Of a DNA stretch of 64,000 nucleotides, positions 25,823-36,501 are shown in pieces. The stretch is from positions 1-64,000 of the forward strand of contig JAIOJF010000028.1 of the NCBI GenBank assembly GCA_019911965.1, written 5' to 3'. The stretch is from Paracoccaceae bacterium. Lineage in GTDB: Bacteria; Pseudomonadota; Alphaproteobacteria; Rhodobacterales; Rhodobacteraceae. Each line of letters opens with the position of its first letter. The first letter of the stretch is position 1. Both the position numbers and the translations under genes were made by a program. Below the pieces are notes generated by a model. That model worked only from the letters and a program-made list of their open reading frames with translations, had not been told where the DNA came from and made no database searches.

Positions 25823-26842
25823 ATGGCCAACCCCGTGACCCTTGCGACCTACCTGGCGGATCATCCCGAGATTCCCGCCGATCTTGGGGATGTCGTGCAG
25901 GCCATGTGCCGGGTTGGCAAGACGCTGTCGCGCAAGATCGCCCGCGGCGCGCTGGAAGGCGCGATGGGCGCGGCGGTTGGCGACAATACCGATGGCGATG
26001 TGCAAAAGGCGCTCGATGTGATCGCCGACGAGATGTTCTTTGACGCGCTCAAAGGCTCCGCCGTGCGCTGGTATGCTTCGGAAGAACGCGAAGACGTGAT
26101 CGAGGCCAATCCCGGTGCCCGGCTGGCACTGGCAACCGATCCGCTGGATGGCTCCTCCAATATCGACGTGAATGTCTCCATCGGCACGATCTTCTCCATC
26201 TTCGACGCCAGGGACGATGCCGAGGCCAGCTTCCTGCGCCCCGGCACCGAGCAGATCGCGGCGGGCTACATCATCTATGGCCCGCAGACCGGGCTGGTCG
26301 TGACCTTCGGCAACGGCACCGCGTCGTTCATCCTGGACCCCGATTGCGGCGAATACCTGCTGGTCAATCCGGCCATGAAGGTGCCGCTCACCAGTTCGGA
26401 ATTCTCGGTCAATGCCTCGAATTACCGCCACTGGTCGAAACCTGTCCGCGCCTATATCGACGATTGTCTGGCCGGCGAGGCCGGGCCGCGCGGCAAGAAT
26501 TTCAACATGCGCTGGGTTGCCTCGCTGGTGGCGGAAACGCACCGGATCATCACGCGGGGCGGTGTGTTCCTGTATCCGCGCGATGCCCGCAAGGGATACG
26601 AGAACGGCCGGTTGCGCATGGTCTATGAATGCGCCCCGATTGCCATGCTGGTGGAACAGGCCGGCGGGCAGGCCACCGATGGCTGCGACCGCCTGCTGGG
26701 ATTGCAGGTGAAAACCCTGCATGGCCGCACGCCGCTGGTATTCGGCACGCCGGACAAGGTGGGCCGGGTCGCCACCTATCACGATCTGCCCGAAAACGAG
26801 ACATCGGCCCTGTTCCGCGATCGCGGCCTGTTCAGAGATTAA
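25823..26842 (+). CDS. cbbF: Class I fructose-1,6-bisphosphatase
   Basis: A 339-residue class I FBPase, removing the 1-phosphate of fructose-1,6-bisphosphate in the regenerative arm of the Calvin cycle (and often sedoheptulose-1,7-bisphosphate in cbb operons). The metal site [13 protein letters not shown] (about 109-121) and the substrate site [19 protein letters not shown] (about 247-265) are complete, followed by [23 protein letters not shown] precedes the ATG by nine bases. It is the first gene of the operon, 10 bases upstream of prk. A separate sedoheptulose bisphosphatase gene is not present in the operon. Confidence 0.96.
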   Translation: MANPVTLATYLADHPEIPADLGDVVQAMCRVGKTLSRKIARGALEGAMGAAVGDNTDGDVQKALDVIADEMFFDALKGSAVRWYASEEREDVIEANPGARLALATDPLDGSSNIDVNVSIGTIFSIFDARDDAEASFLRPGTEQIAAGYIIYGPQTGLVVTFGNGTASFILDPDCGEYLLVNPAMKVPLTSSEFSVNASNYRHWSKPVRAYIDDCLAGEAGPRGKNFNMRWVASLVAETHRIITRGGVFLYPRDARKGYENGRLRMVYECAPIAMLVEQAGGQATDGCDRLLGLQVKTLHGRTPLVFGTPDKVGRVATYHDLPENETSALFRDRGLFRD

Positions 26843-26852
26843 GGAAACGCGC

Positions 26853-27731
26853 ATGAGCACAAAGCATCCGATCATATCTGTTACCGGTTCGTCCGGCGCG
26901 GGCACCTCGACCGTCAAGCATACATTCGATCAGATTTTCCGCCGCGAGGGTGTGAACGCGGTGTCCATCGAAGGCGATGCGTTCCACCGCTACAACCGCG
27001 CCGACATGAAGGAAGAACTTGCCCGCCGGCTGGCCGAGGGCGATAATTCCTTCAGCCATTTCAGCTACGAGGCCAACGATCTTGCCGCCCTGCAAAAGGT
27101 GTTTGCCGAATTCGGTGCAACCGGCACCGGCCAGACCCGCACCTATGTTCATGATGATATTGAAGCCGAGGTACACGGCGTGGAGCCCGGCAATTTCACC
27201 GAATGGCGGGAATTGGAGGCGGGTGCCGATCTGTTGTTCTATGAGGGACTTCACGGTGCCGTAAAGGCCAAGACCGAAGGCATCGACATCGCAAGCCATG
27301 CCGATCTGAAGATCGGTGTGGTGCCGGTGATCAACCTGGAATGGATCCAGAAAATCCACCGCGACAAGGCCTCGCGCGGCTACACCACCGAGGCGGTGAC
27401 GGATGTGATCCTGCGCCGGATGGATGCCTACGTGAAATGCATCGTACCGCAATTCGCCCGCACCGATATCAATTTCCAGCGGGTGCCGGTGGTGGATACC
27501 TCGAACCCGTTCGTGGCGCGGTGGATTCCGACGCCCGATGAAAGCCTTGTGGTGATCCGCTTCGCCAATCCGCGCGGCATTGATTTCGCCTATCTCATCT
27601 CGATGATAAACGGCTCCTGGATGAGCCGCGCCAATTCCATCGTCATTCCCGGCAACAAGCTGGACTTGGCGATGCAGTTGATCCTGACCCCGCTGATCCA
27701 CCGTCTCCGCGATAATGCGCGCCGCGCCTGA
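26853..27731 (+). CDS. cbbP: Phosphoribulokinase
   Basis: A 292-residue proteobacterial-type phosphoribulokinase, which makes ribulose-1,5-bisphosphate from ribulose-5-phosphate and ATP. The P-loop is GSSGAGTSTVKHTF (about 12-25); the substrate and catalytic segments DAFHRYNRADMK and HFSYEANDLAALQ follow, and FYEGLHGAV is the Walker-B-like region. The ATG at 26853 has AAGGA upstream. This class is normally activated by NADH. Its presence beside a form II RuBisCO makes the operon a committed CO2-fixation operon rather than a general pentose-phosphate set. Confidence 0.97.
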   Translation: MSTKHPIISVTGSSGAGTSTVKHTFDQIFRREGVNAVSIEGDAFHRYNRADMKEELARRLAEGDNSFSHFSYEANDLAALQKVFAEFGATGTGQTRTYVHDDIEAEVHGVEPGNFTEWRELEAGADLLFYEGLHGAVKAKTEGIDIASHADLKIGVVPVINLEWIQKIHRDKASRGYTTEAVTDVILRRMDAYVKCIVPQFARTDINFQRVPVVDTSNPFVARWIPTPDESLVVIRFANPRGIDFAYLISMINGSWMSRANSIVIPGNKLDLAMQLILTPLIHRLRDNARRA

Positions 27732-27743
27732 AGGAAGTTACCC

Positions 27744-29717
27744 ATGCCCAAAGCCAATGAAAAGATGATGGCCAACGCGATCCGCGCGCTGTCGATGGAT
27801 GCGGTTCAGGCCGCCAATTCCGGCCATCCCGGCGCGCCGATGGGGCTGGCCGATGTGGCGACGGTTCTGTTCAACCGCTTCATCACTATTGACCCGTCCA
27901 CGCCGAAATGGGCGGATCGGGACAGGTTCGTTCTGTCTGCCGGGCATGGCTCGATGCTGATCTATTCGATCAATCATCTCATGGGTTACGCCGATATGGA
28001 CATGGATCAGATCCGCAATTTCCGGCAGATGGGCTATCGCACTGCCGGGCACCCGGAATATGGCCATGCGGACGGCATCGAGACCACCGCCGGGCCGCTG
28101 GGCCAGGGGATTTCAACGGCGGTCGGCATGGCGCTGGCCGAGCGGATGCAGAATGCGCGGTTCGGCGATGATCTGGTCGATCACTACACCTATGTGATCG
28201 CGGGTGACGGCTGCCTGATGGAGGGCATCAGCCACGAGGCGATCGACATGGCCGGACATATGGGCCTTGGCCGGTTGATCGTGATGTGGGACGACAATTC
28301 GATCACCATCGACGGCGCGACGGATGTGTCGACCTCAACCGATCAGGTCGCGCGGTTCAATGCCGCCGGCTGGCATACCCAGGCGATTGACGGCCACGAC
28401 AACGAGGCGATTGCGGCGGCGATCACGGCCGCGCGCGCAGATGGCCGCCCGTCGATGATCGCCTGCAAGACCATCATCGGCTACGGCGCACCCACCAAGC
28501 AGGGCACCGCCAAGACCCACGGCGCACCGCTGGGGGCCGAGGAAATCGCCGCCACCCGCAAGGCGCTGGGCTGGACCTCGCCTGCATTCGAGGTGCCGGA
28601 TGCGGTTTATGCCGACTGGCACGCGATTGCCGCGCGGGGCGCGAAGGCGCGCAAGGCCTGGGATGGCCGGTTGAACGCCTCGGCCCGCAAGGGCGATTTC
28701 ACCGCCGCGCAGGATGGCAGCAACCGGGCCGGGCTGGCCGCGGCAATGGCCGCCTACAAGGCCGGGCTGGCGGCGGACAAACCAAAGGTGGCAACCCGCA
28801 AATCTTCGGAAATGGCGCTGGAAGTGGTGAATGCCACTGTACCGGGCATGGTTGGCGGCTCTGCCGATCTGACCGGCTCGAACAACACCCGGACCTCGAA
28901 GATGACGACCATCACGCGCGACAATTACGCCGGTGACTACATGTATTACGGCGTGCGCGAACATGGCATGGCGGCGGCGATGAACGGCATCAGCCTGCAT
29001 GGCGGGTTGCGCCCCTATGGCGGCACTTTCCTGGTATTTGCCGATTACTGCCGGGGTTCGATCCGCCTGTCGGCACTGATGGGTTTGCCGGTGACATATG
29101 TGCTGACGCATGATTCGATCGGTCTCGGCGAAGACGGCCCGACGCATCAGCCCGTCGAAACGCTGGCGTCGCTCAGGGCCATGCCGAACCTCAACGTGGT
29201 CCGCCCCGCCGATGCGGTGGAAACCGCCGAGGCCTGGGAACTGGCGATTGCCTCGGATACCACGCCCTACGTGCTGGCGCTGTCACGCCAGAACCTGCCG
29301 ACCCTGCGCAGCGATGTTTCGCAAAACCTGACGGCACGCGGGGCCTATGTGCTGCGGGACGCGGACGGCAAGCGCGATGTCACCCTGATCGCCACCGGGT
29401 CCGAGGTTGAAATCGCCCTGGCCGCCGCCGATACGCTGGCCAAAGACGGCATCCGCGCCGCCGTGGTCTCGGCCCCGTGCCTTGAATTGTTCGACCAGCA
29501 GGACGACGCCTATCAGGCCTCGGTTCTGGGTGACGCGCCCCGCGTGGTGGTCGAGGCGGCCATCCGGCAGGGATGGGACAAATACCTTTGCGGCCAGGGC
29601 GCATTCATTGGTATGACCGGCTTCGGTGCCTCCGCCCCGGCCGAGGCGCTGTACGAGCATTTCGGCATTACCGCCGACGCCGCCGCCAAGGCGGCAAGGG
29701 ACCTGATTGGACGATAA
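27744..29717 (+). CDS. cbbT: Transketolase
   Basis: A 657-residue TPP-dependent transketolase, moving two-carbon units between sugar phosphates in the regenerative arm. Segments seen are [13 protein letters not shown] (about 25-37), the TPP-binding [14 protein letters not shown] motif (about 153 onward), the catalytic-Glu region [13 protein letters not shown] (about 405) and [17 protein letters not shown] (about 455). AAGGAAG precedes the ATG by seven bases. Spacings of 12 bases (from prk) and 15 bases (to gap) show close operon packing. Confidence 0.96.
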   Translation: MPKANEKMMANAIRALSMDAVQAANSGHPGAPMGLADVATVLFNRFITIDPSTPKWADRDRFVLSAGHGSMLIYSINHLMGYADMDMDQIRNFRQMGYRTAGHPEYGHADGIETTAGPLGQGISTAVGMALAERMQNARFGDDLVDHYTYVIAGDGCLMEGISHEAIDMAGHMGLGRLIVMWDDNSITIDGATDVSTSTDQVARFNAAGWHTQAIDGHDNEAIAAAITAARADGRPSMIACKTIIGYGAPTKQGTAKTHGAPLGAEEIAATRKALGWTSPAFEVPDAVYADWHAIAARGAKARKAWDGRLNASARKGDFTAAQDGSNRAGLAAAMAAYKAGLAADKPKVATRKSSEMALEVVNATVPGMVGGSADLTGSNNTRTSKMTTITRDNYAGDYMYYGVREHGMAAAMNGISLHGGLRPYGGTFLVFADYCRGSIRLSALMGLPVTYVLTHDSIGLGEDGPTHQPVETLASLRAMPNLNVVRPADAVETAEAWELAIASDTTPYVLALSRQNLPTLRSDVSQNLTARGAYVLRDADGKRDVTLIATGSEVEIALAAADTLAKDGIRAAVVSAPCLELFDQQDDAYQASVLGDAPRVVVEAAIRQGWDKYLCGQGAFIGMTGFGASAPAEALYEHFGITADAAAKAARDLIGR

Positions 29718-29732
29718 GGACGAGTACCTGAC

Positions 29733-30734
29733 ATGACACTGAAAGTTGCGATCAACGGATTTGGCCGCATTGGCCGCTGCGCTGCACGTTTGATGGTGGA
29801 AAGCTTTGGCGACCAGATGGAACTGGTGGCGCTGAACGCATCGGGCGGGCCGGAGGTGCAGGCGCATCTGCTGAAATACGATTCCGTGCATGGCCGGTTC
29901 GGGGTCAGCGTCGGGGCGGATGGCGACAATCTGAAGATCGGCAATCAGGTGGTGCGCCTGAGCGGCGAACGCGACCCGGCCAAGCTGGACTGGGACGGCA
30001 TTGATCTGGTGCTGGAATGCACCGGCGCGTTCAACTCCAAGGAAGCCGCACAGGCGCATATCGCGCGTGGCGCGAAGCGGGTTCTGTGCTCGGCCCCGGC
30101 GAAAAATGCCGACAAGACGGTGGTTTACGGTGTGAACCATGAGGTGATCACCGCCGATGATCTGGTGGTTTCGGCGGCAAGCTGCACCACCAATTGCCTG
30201 GCCCCGGTGGCCAAGGTAATGCACGATTCGTTCGGTATCGAAAAAGGTTTCATGACCACGATCCACGCCTATACCGGCGATCAGCCGACACTGGATCGCC
30301 GTCACAAGGACCCCTATCGCGGGCGTGCTGCGGCGATGTCGATGATCCCCACCACCACCGGCGCGGCCAAGGCGGTGGGCCTGGTCCTGCCGGCGCTGAA
30401 CGGGCGGCTCGATGGCGCAGCGATCCGTGTGCCGACACCGAATGTCTCTTGCGTCGATCTCACCTTCACGCCGTCGCGCAAGACCAGCGTGGACGAGGTG
30501 AACGAGGCCGCCCGCGCCGCCGCCTTCGGGGCGATGGCCGGGGTGCTGGATTACGACACCGACCCGACGGTTTCGGTGGATTACAACCATTCCACCGCCG
30601 CCTCGACCTTCGCGGCACCACAGACGCGGGTGATGGATGGCGATCTGGTGCGGGTGCTGGCCTGGTACGATAACGAATGGGGCTTCACCAACCAGATGCT
30701 GAAAGCGGCGCTGGTGGTCGGAGGAACGATCTGA
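29733..30734 (+). CDS. gap: Glyceraldehyde-3-phosphate dehydrogenase
   Basis: A 333-residue phosphorylating GAPDH. The N-terminal NAD(P)-binding INGFGRIGRCAARLM, the active-site SAASCTTNCLAPVAK (catalytic Cys about 150) and TTTGAAKAVGLVLPALNGRLDG are all canonical. In this operon it would run in the reducing direction, from 1,3-bisphosphoglycerate to glyceraldehyde-3-phosphate. Cofactor preference (NADH or NADPH) cannot be fixed from sequence by eye. The stop overlaps the start of pgk by one base (TGATG). Confidence 0.96.
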   Translation: MTLKVAINGFGRIGRCAARLMVESFGDQMELVALNASGGPEVQAHLLKYDSVHGRFGVSVGADGDNLKIGNQVVRLSGERDPAKLDWDGIDLVLECTGAFNSKEAAQAHIARGAKRVLCSAPAKNADKTVVYGVNHEVITADDLVVSAASCTTNCLAPVAKVMHDSFGIEKGFMTTIHAYTGDQPTLDRRHKDPYRGRAAAMSMIPTTTGAAKAVGLVLPALNGRLDGAAIRVPTPNVSCVDLTFTPSRKTSVDEVNEAARAAAFGAMAGVLDYDTDPTVSVDYNHSTAASTFAAPQTRVMDGDLVRVLAWYDNEWGFTNQMLKAALVVGGTI

Positions 30735-31936
30735 TGGCCATCGCCTCGATCCGGGATATGGACGTGAAGGGGCGGGTGCTGGTCATCCGCGCCGACCTGA
30801 ACGCGCCCTGCAAGGACGGGGTGGTCACGGATGCGACAAGGATCGAACGTTTTGCCGCCGGTCTGAAGCCCTTGCTGGCGGCGGGTGCGCGGGCGGTGGT
30901 GCTGTCGCATTTCGGCCGGCCCAAGGGCAAGGTGGTGCCCGAAATGTCGCTGGCGCCGATTGCCCCGGCCCTTGCCGCGGCTTTGGGCCAGGAGGTGGCA
31001 TTCATCGACGATTGCATCGGCCCGAAAGCCCAGGCCGCCGCTGCGGCGCTGGGCGACGGGCAGGCGATCCTGATGGAGAATCTGCGCTTCCATCCCGGCG
31101 AGGAAAAGAACGATCCCGCCTTTGCAGCCGAACTGGCGAAGCTTGGCGATATCTATGTCAACGATGCGTTCTCGGCGGCGCATCGCGCGCATGCCTCGAC
31201 CGATGCGATTGCCGCGCTTCTGCCGGCCTGTTCCGGCCCCCTGATGGACGAGGAAACCGCCGCGCTTGCCGCCGCGCTGGAAGCGCCGAAGCGCCCGGCG
31301 GTGGCGGTGGTTGGCGGGGCCAAGGTATCGTCGAAAATCGCGGTGCTGAAAAACCTCGTCAACAAGGTCGATGCGGTGATCATCGGCGGCGGCATGGCCA
31401 ACACCTTCTTCTTCGCCGATGGCCTGAGCATCGGCAAATCCCTTCGCGAGGAAGATCAGGTCGAAACGGTTCGTGAAATCCGGTCGCTTGCGGCCAGGGC
31501 GGGCTGCGAACTGGTTCTGCCGGTCGATATCGTCTACGCTTTCAAATTCGCCGACAATGCCCGCAGCTTCATCGCGCCGGTGGATGAATGCCCGGACGAT
31601 GGCATCATCCTGGATGCCGGGCCGAAATCGGTGATCCGCTTCCGCTCGGTGCTGGCGAATGCCCAGACGATCCTGTGGAACGGCCCGCTTGGCGCGTTCG
31701 AGATGCGTCCGTTCGAGCAGGCCACAAGGCAGGTGGCGCTGGAAGCGGCGGAACTGACGCGCAGCGGGCTGGTCACATCCGTGGCCGGTGGCGGCGATAC
31801 CGTTGCCGCCCTCAACATGGCAGGCGTGGCGGGGGATTTCAGCTATGTCTCGACCGCAGGCGGCGCGTTTCTGGAATGGCTTGAGGGCCGGACATTGCCG
31901 GGCATCGCCGCGCTTGACCGCGCCAAAGCAGCATAA
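30734..31936 (+). CDS. pgk: Phosphoglycerate kinase
   Basis: A 400-residue monomeric kinase producing 1,3-bisphosphoglycerate from 3-phosphoglycerate, the RuBisCO product. The N-terminal [35 protein letters not shown], and C-terminal [17 protein letters not shown] and [10 protein letters not shown] segments all match. The ATG at 30734 overlaps the gap stop codon, and GGAGG lies nine bases upstream, so translation is coupled. A pgk gene inside cbbII-type operons is not universal (Rhodobacter sphaeroides cbbII lacks it), so it is a small difference in layout. Confidence 0.96.
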   Translation: MAIASIRDMDVKGRVLVIRADLNAPCKDGVVTDATRIERFAAGLKPLLAAGARAVVLSHFGRPKGKVVPEMSLAPIAPALAAALGQEVAFIDDCIGPKAQAAAAALGDGQAILMENLRFHPGEEKNDPAFAAELAKLGDIYVNDAFSAAHRAHASTDAIAALLPACSGPLMDEETAALAAALEAPKRPAVAVVGGAKVSSKIAVLKNLVNKVDAVIIGGGMANTFFFADGLSIGKSLREEDQVETVREIRSLAARAGCELVLPVDIVYAFKFADNARSFIAPVDECPDDGIILDAGPKSVIRFRSVLANAQTILWNGPLGAFEMRPFEQATRQVALEAAELTRSGLVTSVAGGGDTVAALNMAGVAGDFSYVSTAGGAFLEWLEGRTLPGIAALDRAKAA

Positions 31937-31950
31937 TCGGAGTACATATC

Positions 31951-33015
31951 ATGGCACTTATCACCCTCAGGCAATTGCTCGACCACGCGGCAGAGAACGA
32001 TTACGGCGTACCGGCGTTCAACATCAACAACATGGAACAGGGTCTGGCGATCATGAAGGCAGCGGCGGCCTGCGATGCGCCGGTGATCATGCAGGCCAGC
32101 CGCGGTGCGCGGTCCTATGCCGGGGACATCATGCTGAAACACATGATCCAGGCACTGGCCGAGATGTATCCCGATATCCCGGTCTGCATGCATCAGGATC
32201 ACGGTAATAACGAAGCCACTTGCCTGTCGGCGATCAGCTATGGCTTTACCAGCGTGATGATGGACGGCTCGCTCAAGGAAGACATGAAGACCCCGGCGGA
32301 CTGGGACTACAACGTGGCCATTACCGAACGCGTGTCGCGCATGGCGCATTGGGTCGGGGCCTCGGTCGAGGGCGAGCTGGGTGTGCTCGGCAATCTGGAA
32401 ACCGGCATGGCGGCCAAGGAAGATGGCTCGGGCGCGGAGGGCAAGCTGGATCACAGCCAGCTTCTGACCGATCCCGACGAGGCGCTGGAATTCGTGAAGC
32501 TGACCAGGGTGGACGCGCTGGCGATTGCCTGCGGCACCTCGCACGGGGCATACAAGTTCTCCAAGAAGCCGACGGGCGAGACCCTTGCGATCAGCCAGAT
32601 CGAGGCGATCCATGCCAAGATCCCGGACGTGCATCTGGTGATGCATGGCTCGTCAAGCGTACCGCAATATCTGCAGGACCTGATCAACAAATACGGCGGC
32701 AACATGCCCCAGACCTACGGCGTGCCGATCGAGGAGATCGAACGTGGCATCAAATCGGGCGTGCGCAAGGTCAATATCGACACCGACAACCGCATGGCGC
32801 TGACCGGCACGTTCCGCAAAATTGCCCAGGAAAACCCGGCCGAGTTCGATCCCCGGAAATTCATGATCCCGGCAATGGCCGAGATGCAGAAGCTGTGCCG
32901 GGACCGGTTTGAACGCTTCGGCACCGCCGGCAATGCCGGCAGGATCAAGGTCATCCCGCAGGATGACATGGCGAAACGCTATGCTGACGGGTCGCTCGAT
33001 CCGAAGGTTGCTTAA
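31951..33015 (+). CDS. cbbA: Class II fructose-bisphosphate aldolase
   Basis: A 354-residue Zn2+-dependent class II aldolase joining dihydroxyacetone phosphate with glyceraldehyde-3-phosphate, and in CBB operons also with erythrose-4-phosphate. Zinc and substrate residues are visible in [13 protein letters not shown] (about 79-91), [12 protein letters not shown] and the loop [16 protein letters not shown] (about 138), with HGAYKF and [10 protein letters not shown] further on. CGGAG precedes the ATG. A perfect 10-bp hairpin in the 77-base gap separates it from cbbM. Confidence 0.96.
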   Translation: MALITLRQLLDHAAENDYGVPAFNINNMEQGLAIMKAAAACDAPVIMQASRGARSYAGDIMLKHMIQALAEMYPDIPVCMHQDHGNNEATCLSAISYGFTSVMMDGSLKEDMKTPADWDYNVAITERVSRMAHWVGASVEGELGVLGNLETGMAAKEDGSGAEGKLDHSQLLTDPDEALEFVKLTRVDALAIACGTSHGAYKFSKKPTGETLAISQIEAIHAKIPDVHLVMHGSSSVPQYLQDLINKYGGNMPQTYGVPIEEIERGIKSGVRKVNIDTDNRMALTGTFRKIAQENPAEFDPRKFMIPAMAEMQKLCRDRFERFGTAGNAGRIKVIPQDDMAKRYADGSLDPKVA

Positions 33016-33030
33016 GGGAAGAAAACGGAA

Positions 33031-33064
33031 AGCCGGTGGCAGACTTCGACCCCCGCCACCGGCT
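33031..33064 (+). promoter_or_regulatory. Intercistronic hairpin upstream of cbbM
   Basis: AGCCGGTGGC (33031-33040) and GCCACCGGCT (33055-33064) are perfect 10-base complements around a 14-base loop. No T-run follows. Placed 28 bases ahead of the cbbM start codon, it looks like a 5' stabiliser for the cbbM message rather than a terminator, which would suit the need for far more RuBisCO than the other operon enzymes. Confidence 0.6.
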
Positions 33065-33092
33065 TGAACAGTCCAGTCAGAGGAGATTCATC

Positions 33093-34481
33093 ATGGACCA
33101 GTCAAATCGTTATGCACGTCTTGATCTGAAAGAGAAAGACCTGATCGCAGGTGGCCAGCATGTTCTGGTGGCCTATATCATGAAGCCGAAAGCCGGATTT
33201 GACGGCTATCTGGCCACCGCAGCCCACTTCGCCGCCGAAAGCTCGACCGGCACCAATGTCGACGTATCCACCACCGATGATTTCACCCGGGGCGTCGATG
33301 CGCTGGTCTACGAGATCGACGAGGCCAACGAGGTGATGAAGATCGCCTATCCGATCGCCCTGTTCGATCGCAATATCATTGACGGCCGGGCGATGATCGC
33401 GTCGTTCCTGACGCTGTGCATCGGTAATAACCAGGGCATGGGCGATGTGGAATATGCCAAGATGCACGATTTCTACGTGCCGCCCGCCTATCTGCGCCTG
33501 TTTGATGGCCCGTCCACCACGATCCGCGATCTGTGGCGGGTGCTGGGGCGGCCGCATGTCGATGGCGGCTTCATCGTCGGCACCATCATCAAGCCGAAGC
33601 TGGGCCTGCGCCCGCAGCCTTTCGCCAATGCCTGCTATGATTTCTGGCTGGGCGGGGATTTCATCAAGAACGACGAACCCCAGGGCAACCAGATTTTCGC
33701 GCCGCTGAAGGAAACCATCCCGCTGGTCGCCGACGCGATGCGCCGCGCCCAGGACAAGACCGGCGAGGCCAAGCTGTTCTCGGCCAACATCACCGCCGAT
33801 GACCATTACGAGATGCTGGCGCGCGGCGAGTTCATTCTGGAAACCTTCGCGGAAAACGCCGACCATGTGGCGTTTCTGGTGGATGGCTACGTGACCGGCC
33901 CGGCGGCGATCACCACGGCACGGCGCAATTTCCCCAAGCAGTATCTGCATTATCACCGGGCTGGCCACGGCGCGGTGACCTCGCCGCAATCCATGCGTGG
34001 CTATACCGCCTTCGTTCTGTCCAAGATGGCGCGGTTGCAGGGTGCGTCGGGTATCCATACCGGCACGATGGGCTTCGGCAAGATGGAGGGCGAGGCCGCG
34101 GACAAGCTGATGGCCTACATGATCACCGACGATGCCGCCGACGGGCCGTTCTACCATCAGGAATGGCTCGGCATGAACCCGACGACGCCGATCATCTCGG
34201 GCGGGATGAACGCGCTAAGGATGCCGGGATTCTTTGCCAATCTCGGCCATTCCAACCTGATCCTGACCGCCGGTGGCGGCTCGTTCGGGCATATTGATGG
34301 TGCCGCGGCGGGCGCGACCAGCCTTCGCCAGGCGGAACATTGCTGGAAAGAAGGCGCCGATCCGCTGGAATTTGCACGCGATCACAAGGAATTCGCCCGC
34401 GCGTTTGAAAGTTTCCCCGCCGATGCCGACAGGATCTATCCCGGCTGGCGCAAGGCGCTGCGCATCAACTCGGCTGCGTGA
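33093..34481 (+). CDS. cbbM: Ribulose-bisphosphate carboxylase, form II
   Basis: A 462-residue form II RuBisCO, the homodimer-based enzyme that carboxylates ribulose-1,5-bisphosphate. Catalytic segments are intact: [11 protein letters not shown] (catalytic Lys about 167), [14 protein letters not shown] (carbamylated Lys about 192, metal ligands Asp194 and Glu195), [13 protein letters not shown], and loop 6 in [14 protein letters not shown]. There is no small-subunit gene, as expected for form II. The ATG at 33093 has AGAGGAG nine bases upstream, a very strong site. Form II enzymes have low CO2/O2 specificity and serve best at low O2 or high CO2. No cbbQ/cbbO activase pair is next to it. Confidence 0.98.
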   Translation: MDQSNRYARLDLKEKDLIAGGQHVLVAYIMKPKAGFDGYLATAAHFAAESSTGTNVDVSTTDDFTRGVDALVYEIDEANEVMKIAYPIALFDRNIIDGRAMIASFLTLCIGNNQGMGDVEYAKMHDFYVPPAYLRLFDGPSTTIRDLWRVLGRPHVDGGFIVGTIIKPKLGLRPQPFANACYDFWLGGDFIKNDEPQGNQIFAPLKETIPLVADAMRRAQDKTGEAKLFSANITADDHYEMLARGEFILETFAENADHVAFLVDGYVTGPAAITTARRNFPKQYLHYHRAGHGAVTSPQSMRGYTAFVLSKMARLQGASGIHTGTMGFGKMEGEAADKLMAYMITDDAADGPFYHQEWLGMNPTTPIISGGMNALRMPGFFANLGHSNLILTAGGGSFGHIDGAAAGATSLRQAEHCWKEGADPLEFARDHKEFARAFESFPADADRIYPGWRKALRINSAA

Positions 34482-34491
34482 CTGACACAAG

Positions 34492-34513
34492 GGTGGGCAT
34501 CTTGCCCACCTTT
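34492..34513 (+). terminator. Hairpin/partial terminator between cbbM and rpe
   Basis: GGTGGGCA, loop TCT, TGCCCACC followed by TTT. A perfect 8-bp stem ten bases after the cbbM stop, with a short T-run. It would reduce read-through into rpe and protect the cbbM 3' end, rather than end the operon completely. Confidence 0.65.
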
Positions 34514-34539
34514 CCCCAACCAGACAAAGGCCCCTGCAG

Positions 34540-35232
34540 ATGACCTTCGACCGTTCGATCAAGATCGCACCTTCCATCCTCAGCGCCGATTTCGCCGATT
34601 TCGGGCGCGAGATTCAGGCCATCGAGGCGCAGGGTGCCGACTGGGTGCATGTGGACGTGATGGACGGCCATTTCGTGCCGAACCTGACCTTCGGGCCAGC
34701 GGCGGTGAAAGCCTTCCGCCCGCATGTGAAAACCTTCATGGACGTGCATCTGATGATCGCGCCGGTCGATCCCTATATCGAGGCCTATGCCGAGGCCGGG
34801 GCGGACATGATCGTCGCCCATGTCGAGGCCGGGCCACATATCCACCGCACCTTGCAGGCGATCAAGGCCACCGGGTGCAAGGCCGGGGTCTCGCTCAATC
34901 CCGGCACGCCTCTAGCCAGTATCGAGCATGTGCTGGACCTCTGCGACATGGTGCTGATCATGACAGTCAATCCCGGCTTTGGCGGGCAGAAATTCATCCG
35001 TTCCGGGGTCGAGAAAACCCGAACCTTGCGGGCGATGATCGGGGATCGGCCGATTCATATCCAGATCGACGGCGGTGTCACGCCGGAAACCGCACCCTTG
35101 GTGGTGGCGGCGGGGGCGGATGTGCTGGTGGCGGGATCGGCGGTGTTCAAGGGCGGCTCGGTGGTCAATCCGGCCCCTTATGGCGACAATATCCGCGCGA
35201 TCCGCGCCGCCGCCGAGGCCGCCCTGACGTAA
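34540..35232 (+). CDS. rpe: Ribulose-phosphate 3-epimerase
   Basis: A 230-residue TIM-barrel epimerase interconverting xylulose-5-phosphate and ribulose-5-phosphate, feeding phosphoribulokinase. The motifs [13 protein letters not shown] (about 11), [17 protein letters not shown] (about 38), [14 protein letters not shown] and [10 protein letters not shown] are all present. Its stop TAA shares one base with the ATG of cbbY, so the two are translated as a coupled pair. Confidence 0.96.
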   Translation: MTFDRSIKIAPSILSADFADFGREIQAIEAQGADWVHVDVMDGHFVPNLTFGPAAVKAFRPHVKTFMDVHLMIAPVDPYIEAYAEAGADMIVAHVEAGPHIHRTLQAIKATGCKAGVSLNPGTPLASIEHVLDLCDMVLIMTVNPGFGGQKFIRSGVEKTRTLRAMIGDRPIHIQIDGGVTPETAPLVVAAGADVLVAGSAVFKGGSVVNPAPYGDNIRAIRAAAEAALT

Positions 35233-35927
35233 TGATCCGCGCCCTGATCTTCGATGTTGACGGCACGCTGGCGGAAACCGAAGAGGCGCATCGCCTGGCC
35301 TTCAACGATACCTTTGCCGCCTTCGGCCTTGATTGGCACTGGAGCCGCGATCTTTACCGCGACCTGCTGCAAACCACCGGCGGCAAGGAACGGATGCGCA
35401 TCTACGCACACCGCCATCTGGGGATTGATCCCGGCAGCGTGCCGGTGGCCGATATCCACGCGGCAAAGACCGCGCGATATGGCGAGATGATCCTTGCCGG
35501 CGCGGCCCCGCTGCGCCCCGGCATCGCGGATCTGCTGGCGGATGCCGCCGATAGAGGCATGCGTCTGGCGGTGGCGACGACGACCAATCTGCCCAATGTC
35601 GAGGCCCTGATGCAGGGCACGCTGGGGCTGGCCGCAAAGGACGTGTTCGAGGTGATCGCGGCGGGCGACATGGTGGCAGCGAAAAAGCCCGCGCCGGATG
35701 TGTACCTGCTGGCGCTGAACGGGCTGGGCCTGAAGGCGGCGGAGTGTCTGGCCTTTGAAGATTCCGCGAACGGGCTGAAATCGGCGCAAGCCGCCGGGCT
35801 GGCCTGTCTTGTCTGCCCAAGCTGGTATACAAGGGCAGATGATTTCACCGGTGCGGCCGCGATCGTGGACAGCTACCAGGCGGTTGCCGGCATGGCCGCA
35901 CTGGATGCAATGTTCGTTTCCGCCTGA
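35232..35927 (+). CDS. cbbY: CbbY, HAD-family sugar bisphosphatase
   Basis: A 231-residue HAD phosphatase of the CbbY type. The nucleophile motif is IFDVDGTLAETEEAHRLAFN (about 5-24), motif II is VATTTN and motif III/IV are KKPAPDVYLL and FEDSANGLKSAQAAG. CbbY enzymes hydrolyse xylulose-1,5-bisphosphate, a misfire product that inhibits RuBisCO, so it is a repair enzyme. The start overlaps the rpe stop by one base. Distinguishing it from Gph two genes downstream rests on the operon position and the TLAETEEAHR segment. Confidence 0.9.
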   Translation: MIRALIFDVDGTLAETEEAHRLAFNDTFAAFGLDWHWSRDLYRDLLQTTGGKERMRIYAHRHLGIDPGSVPVADIHAAKTARYGEMILAGAAPLRPGIADLLADAADRGMRLAVATTTNLPNVEALMQGTLGLAAKDVFEVIAAGDMVAAKKPAPDVYLLALNGLGLKAAECLAFEDSANGLKSAQAAGLACLVCPSWYTRADDFTGAAAIVDSYQAVAGMAALDAMFVSA

Positions 35928-35943
35928 AAAGAAGGAGCCTGAA

Positions 35944-36501
35944 ATGGCCGCTATCCCCCCTGTCTGCGATTTCGGCTGGAAAGCCCCGGATTTCCGCCTG
36001 CCCGCCAGTGATGGCAGAACCCTCGGCCTTGGCGATATTGCCGGGCCGAAGGGCACGCTGGTGATGTTCATCTGCAATCACTGCCCTTATGTTCTGGCGG
36101 TGCTGGACCGGATCATCCGCGATGCGCGTGACCTGCAGGCGTTGGGGGTCGGCGTGGTGGCGATCAGTTCCAACGATGTGATGGCCTATCCGCAGGACGG
36201 CCCCGAGCGGATGGCGGAGCTGGCGGCGAAACATGGCTTCCCCTTCCCCTATCTCTACGACGAAAGCCAGGACGTGGCGCGGGCCTATGGTGCCGCCTGC
36301 ACGCCGGATTTCTTCGGCTTCAATGCGCAGGGCGAATTGCAGTATCGCGGGCGGCTGGATGCCTCGACGCGGTCCGCCGGGCCGGGCAATCTGCGCCGCG
36401 ATCTGTTCGAGGCGATGAAAGAGGTGGCGAAAACCGGGCAGGGACCGCGCGATCAGGTGCCGTCCATGGGCTGTTCGATCAAATGGAAGGGCGCGGCGTG
36501 A
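35944..36501 (+). CDS. Thioredoxin-family peroxiredoxin-like protein
   Basis: A 185-residue redoxin-fold protein. The N-terminal FGWKAPDFRLPASDGRTLGL is typical of AhpC/TSA and TlpA-like folds, and the active-site region is FICNHCPYVLAVLDRI (Cys-x2-Cys at about 42-45). There is no signal peptide, so it should act in the cytoplasm. AAGGAG precedes the ATG. Its place inside the cbb operon, between cbbY and gph, suggests thiol-based protection or redox control of Calvin-cycle enzymes; this is inference. Its reducing partner is unknown. Confidence 0.8.
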   Translation: MAAIPPVCDFGWKAPDFRLPASDGRTLGLGDIAGPKGTLVMFICNHCPYVLAVLDRIIRDARDLQALGVGVVAISSNDVMAYPQDGPERMAELAAKHGFPFPYLYDESQDVARAYGAACTPDFFGFNAQGELQYRGRLDASTRSAGPGNLRRDLFEAMKEVAKTGQGPRDQVPSMGCSIKWKGAA

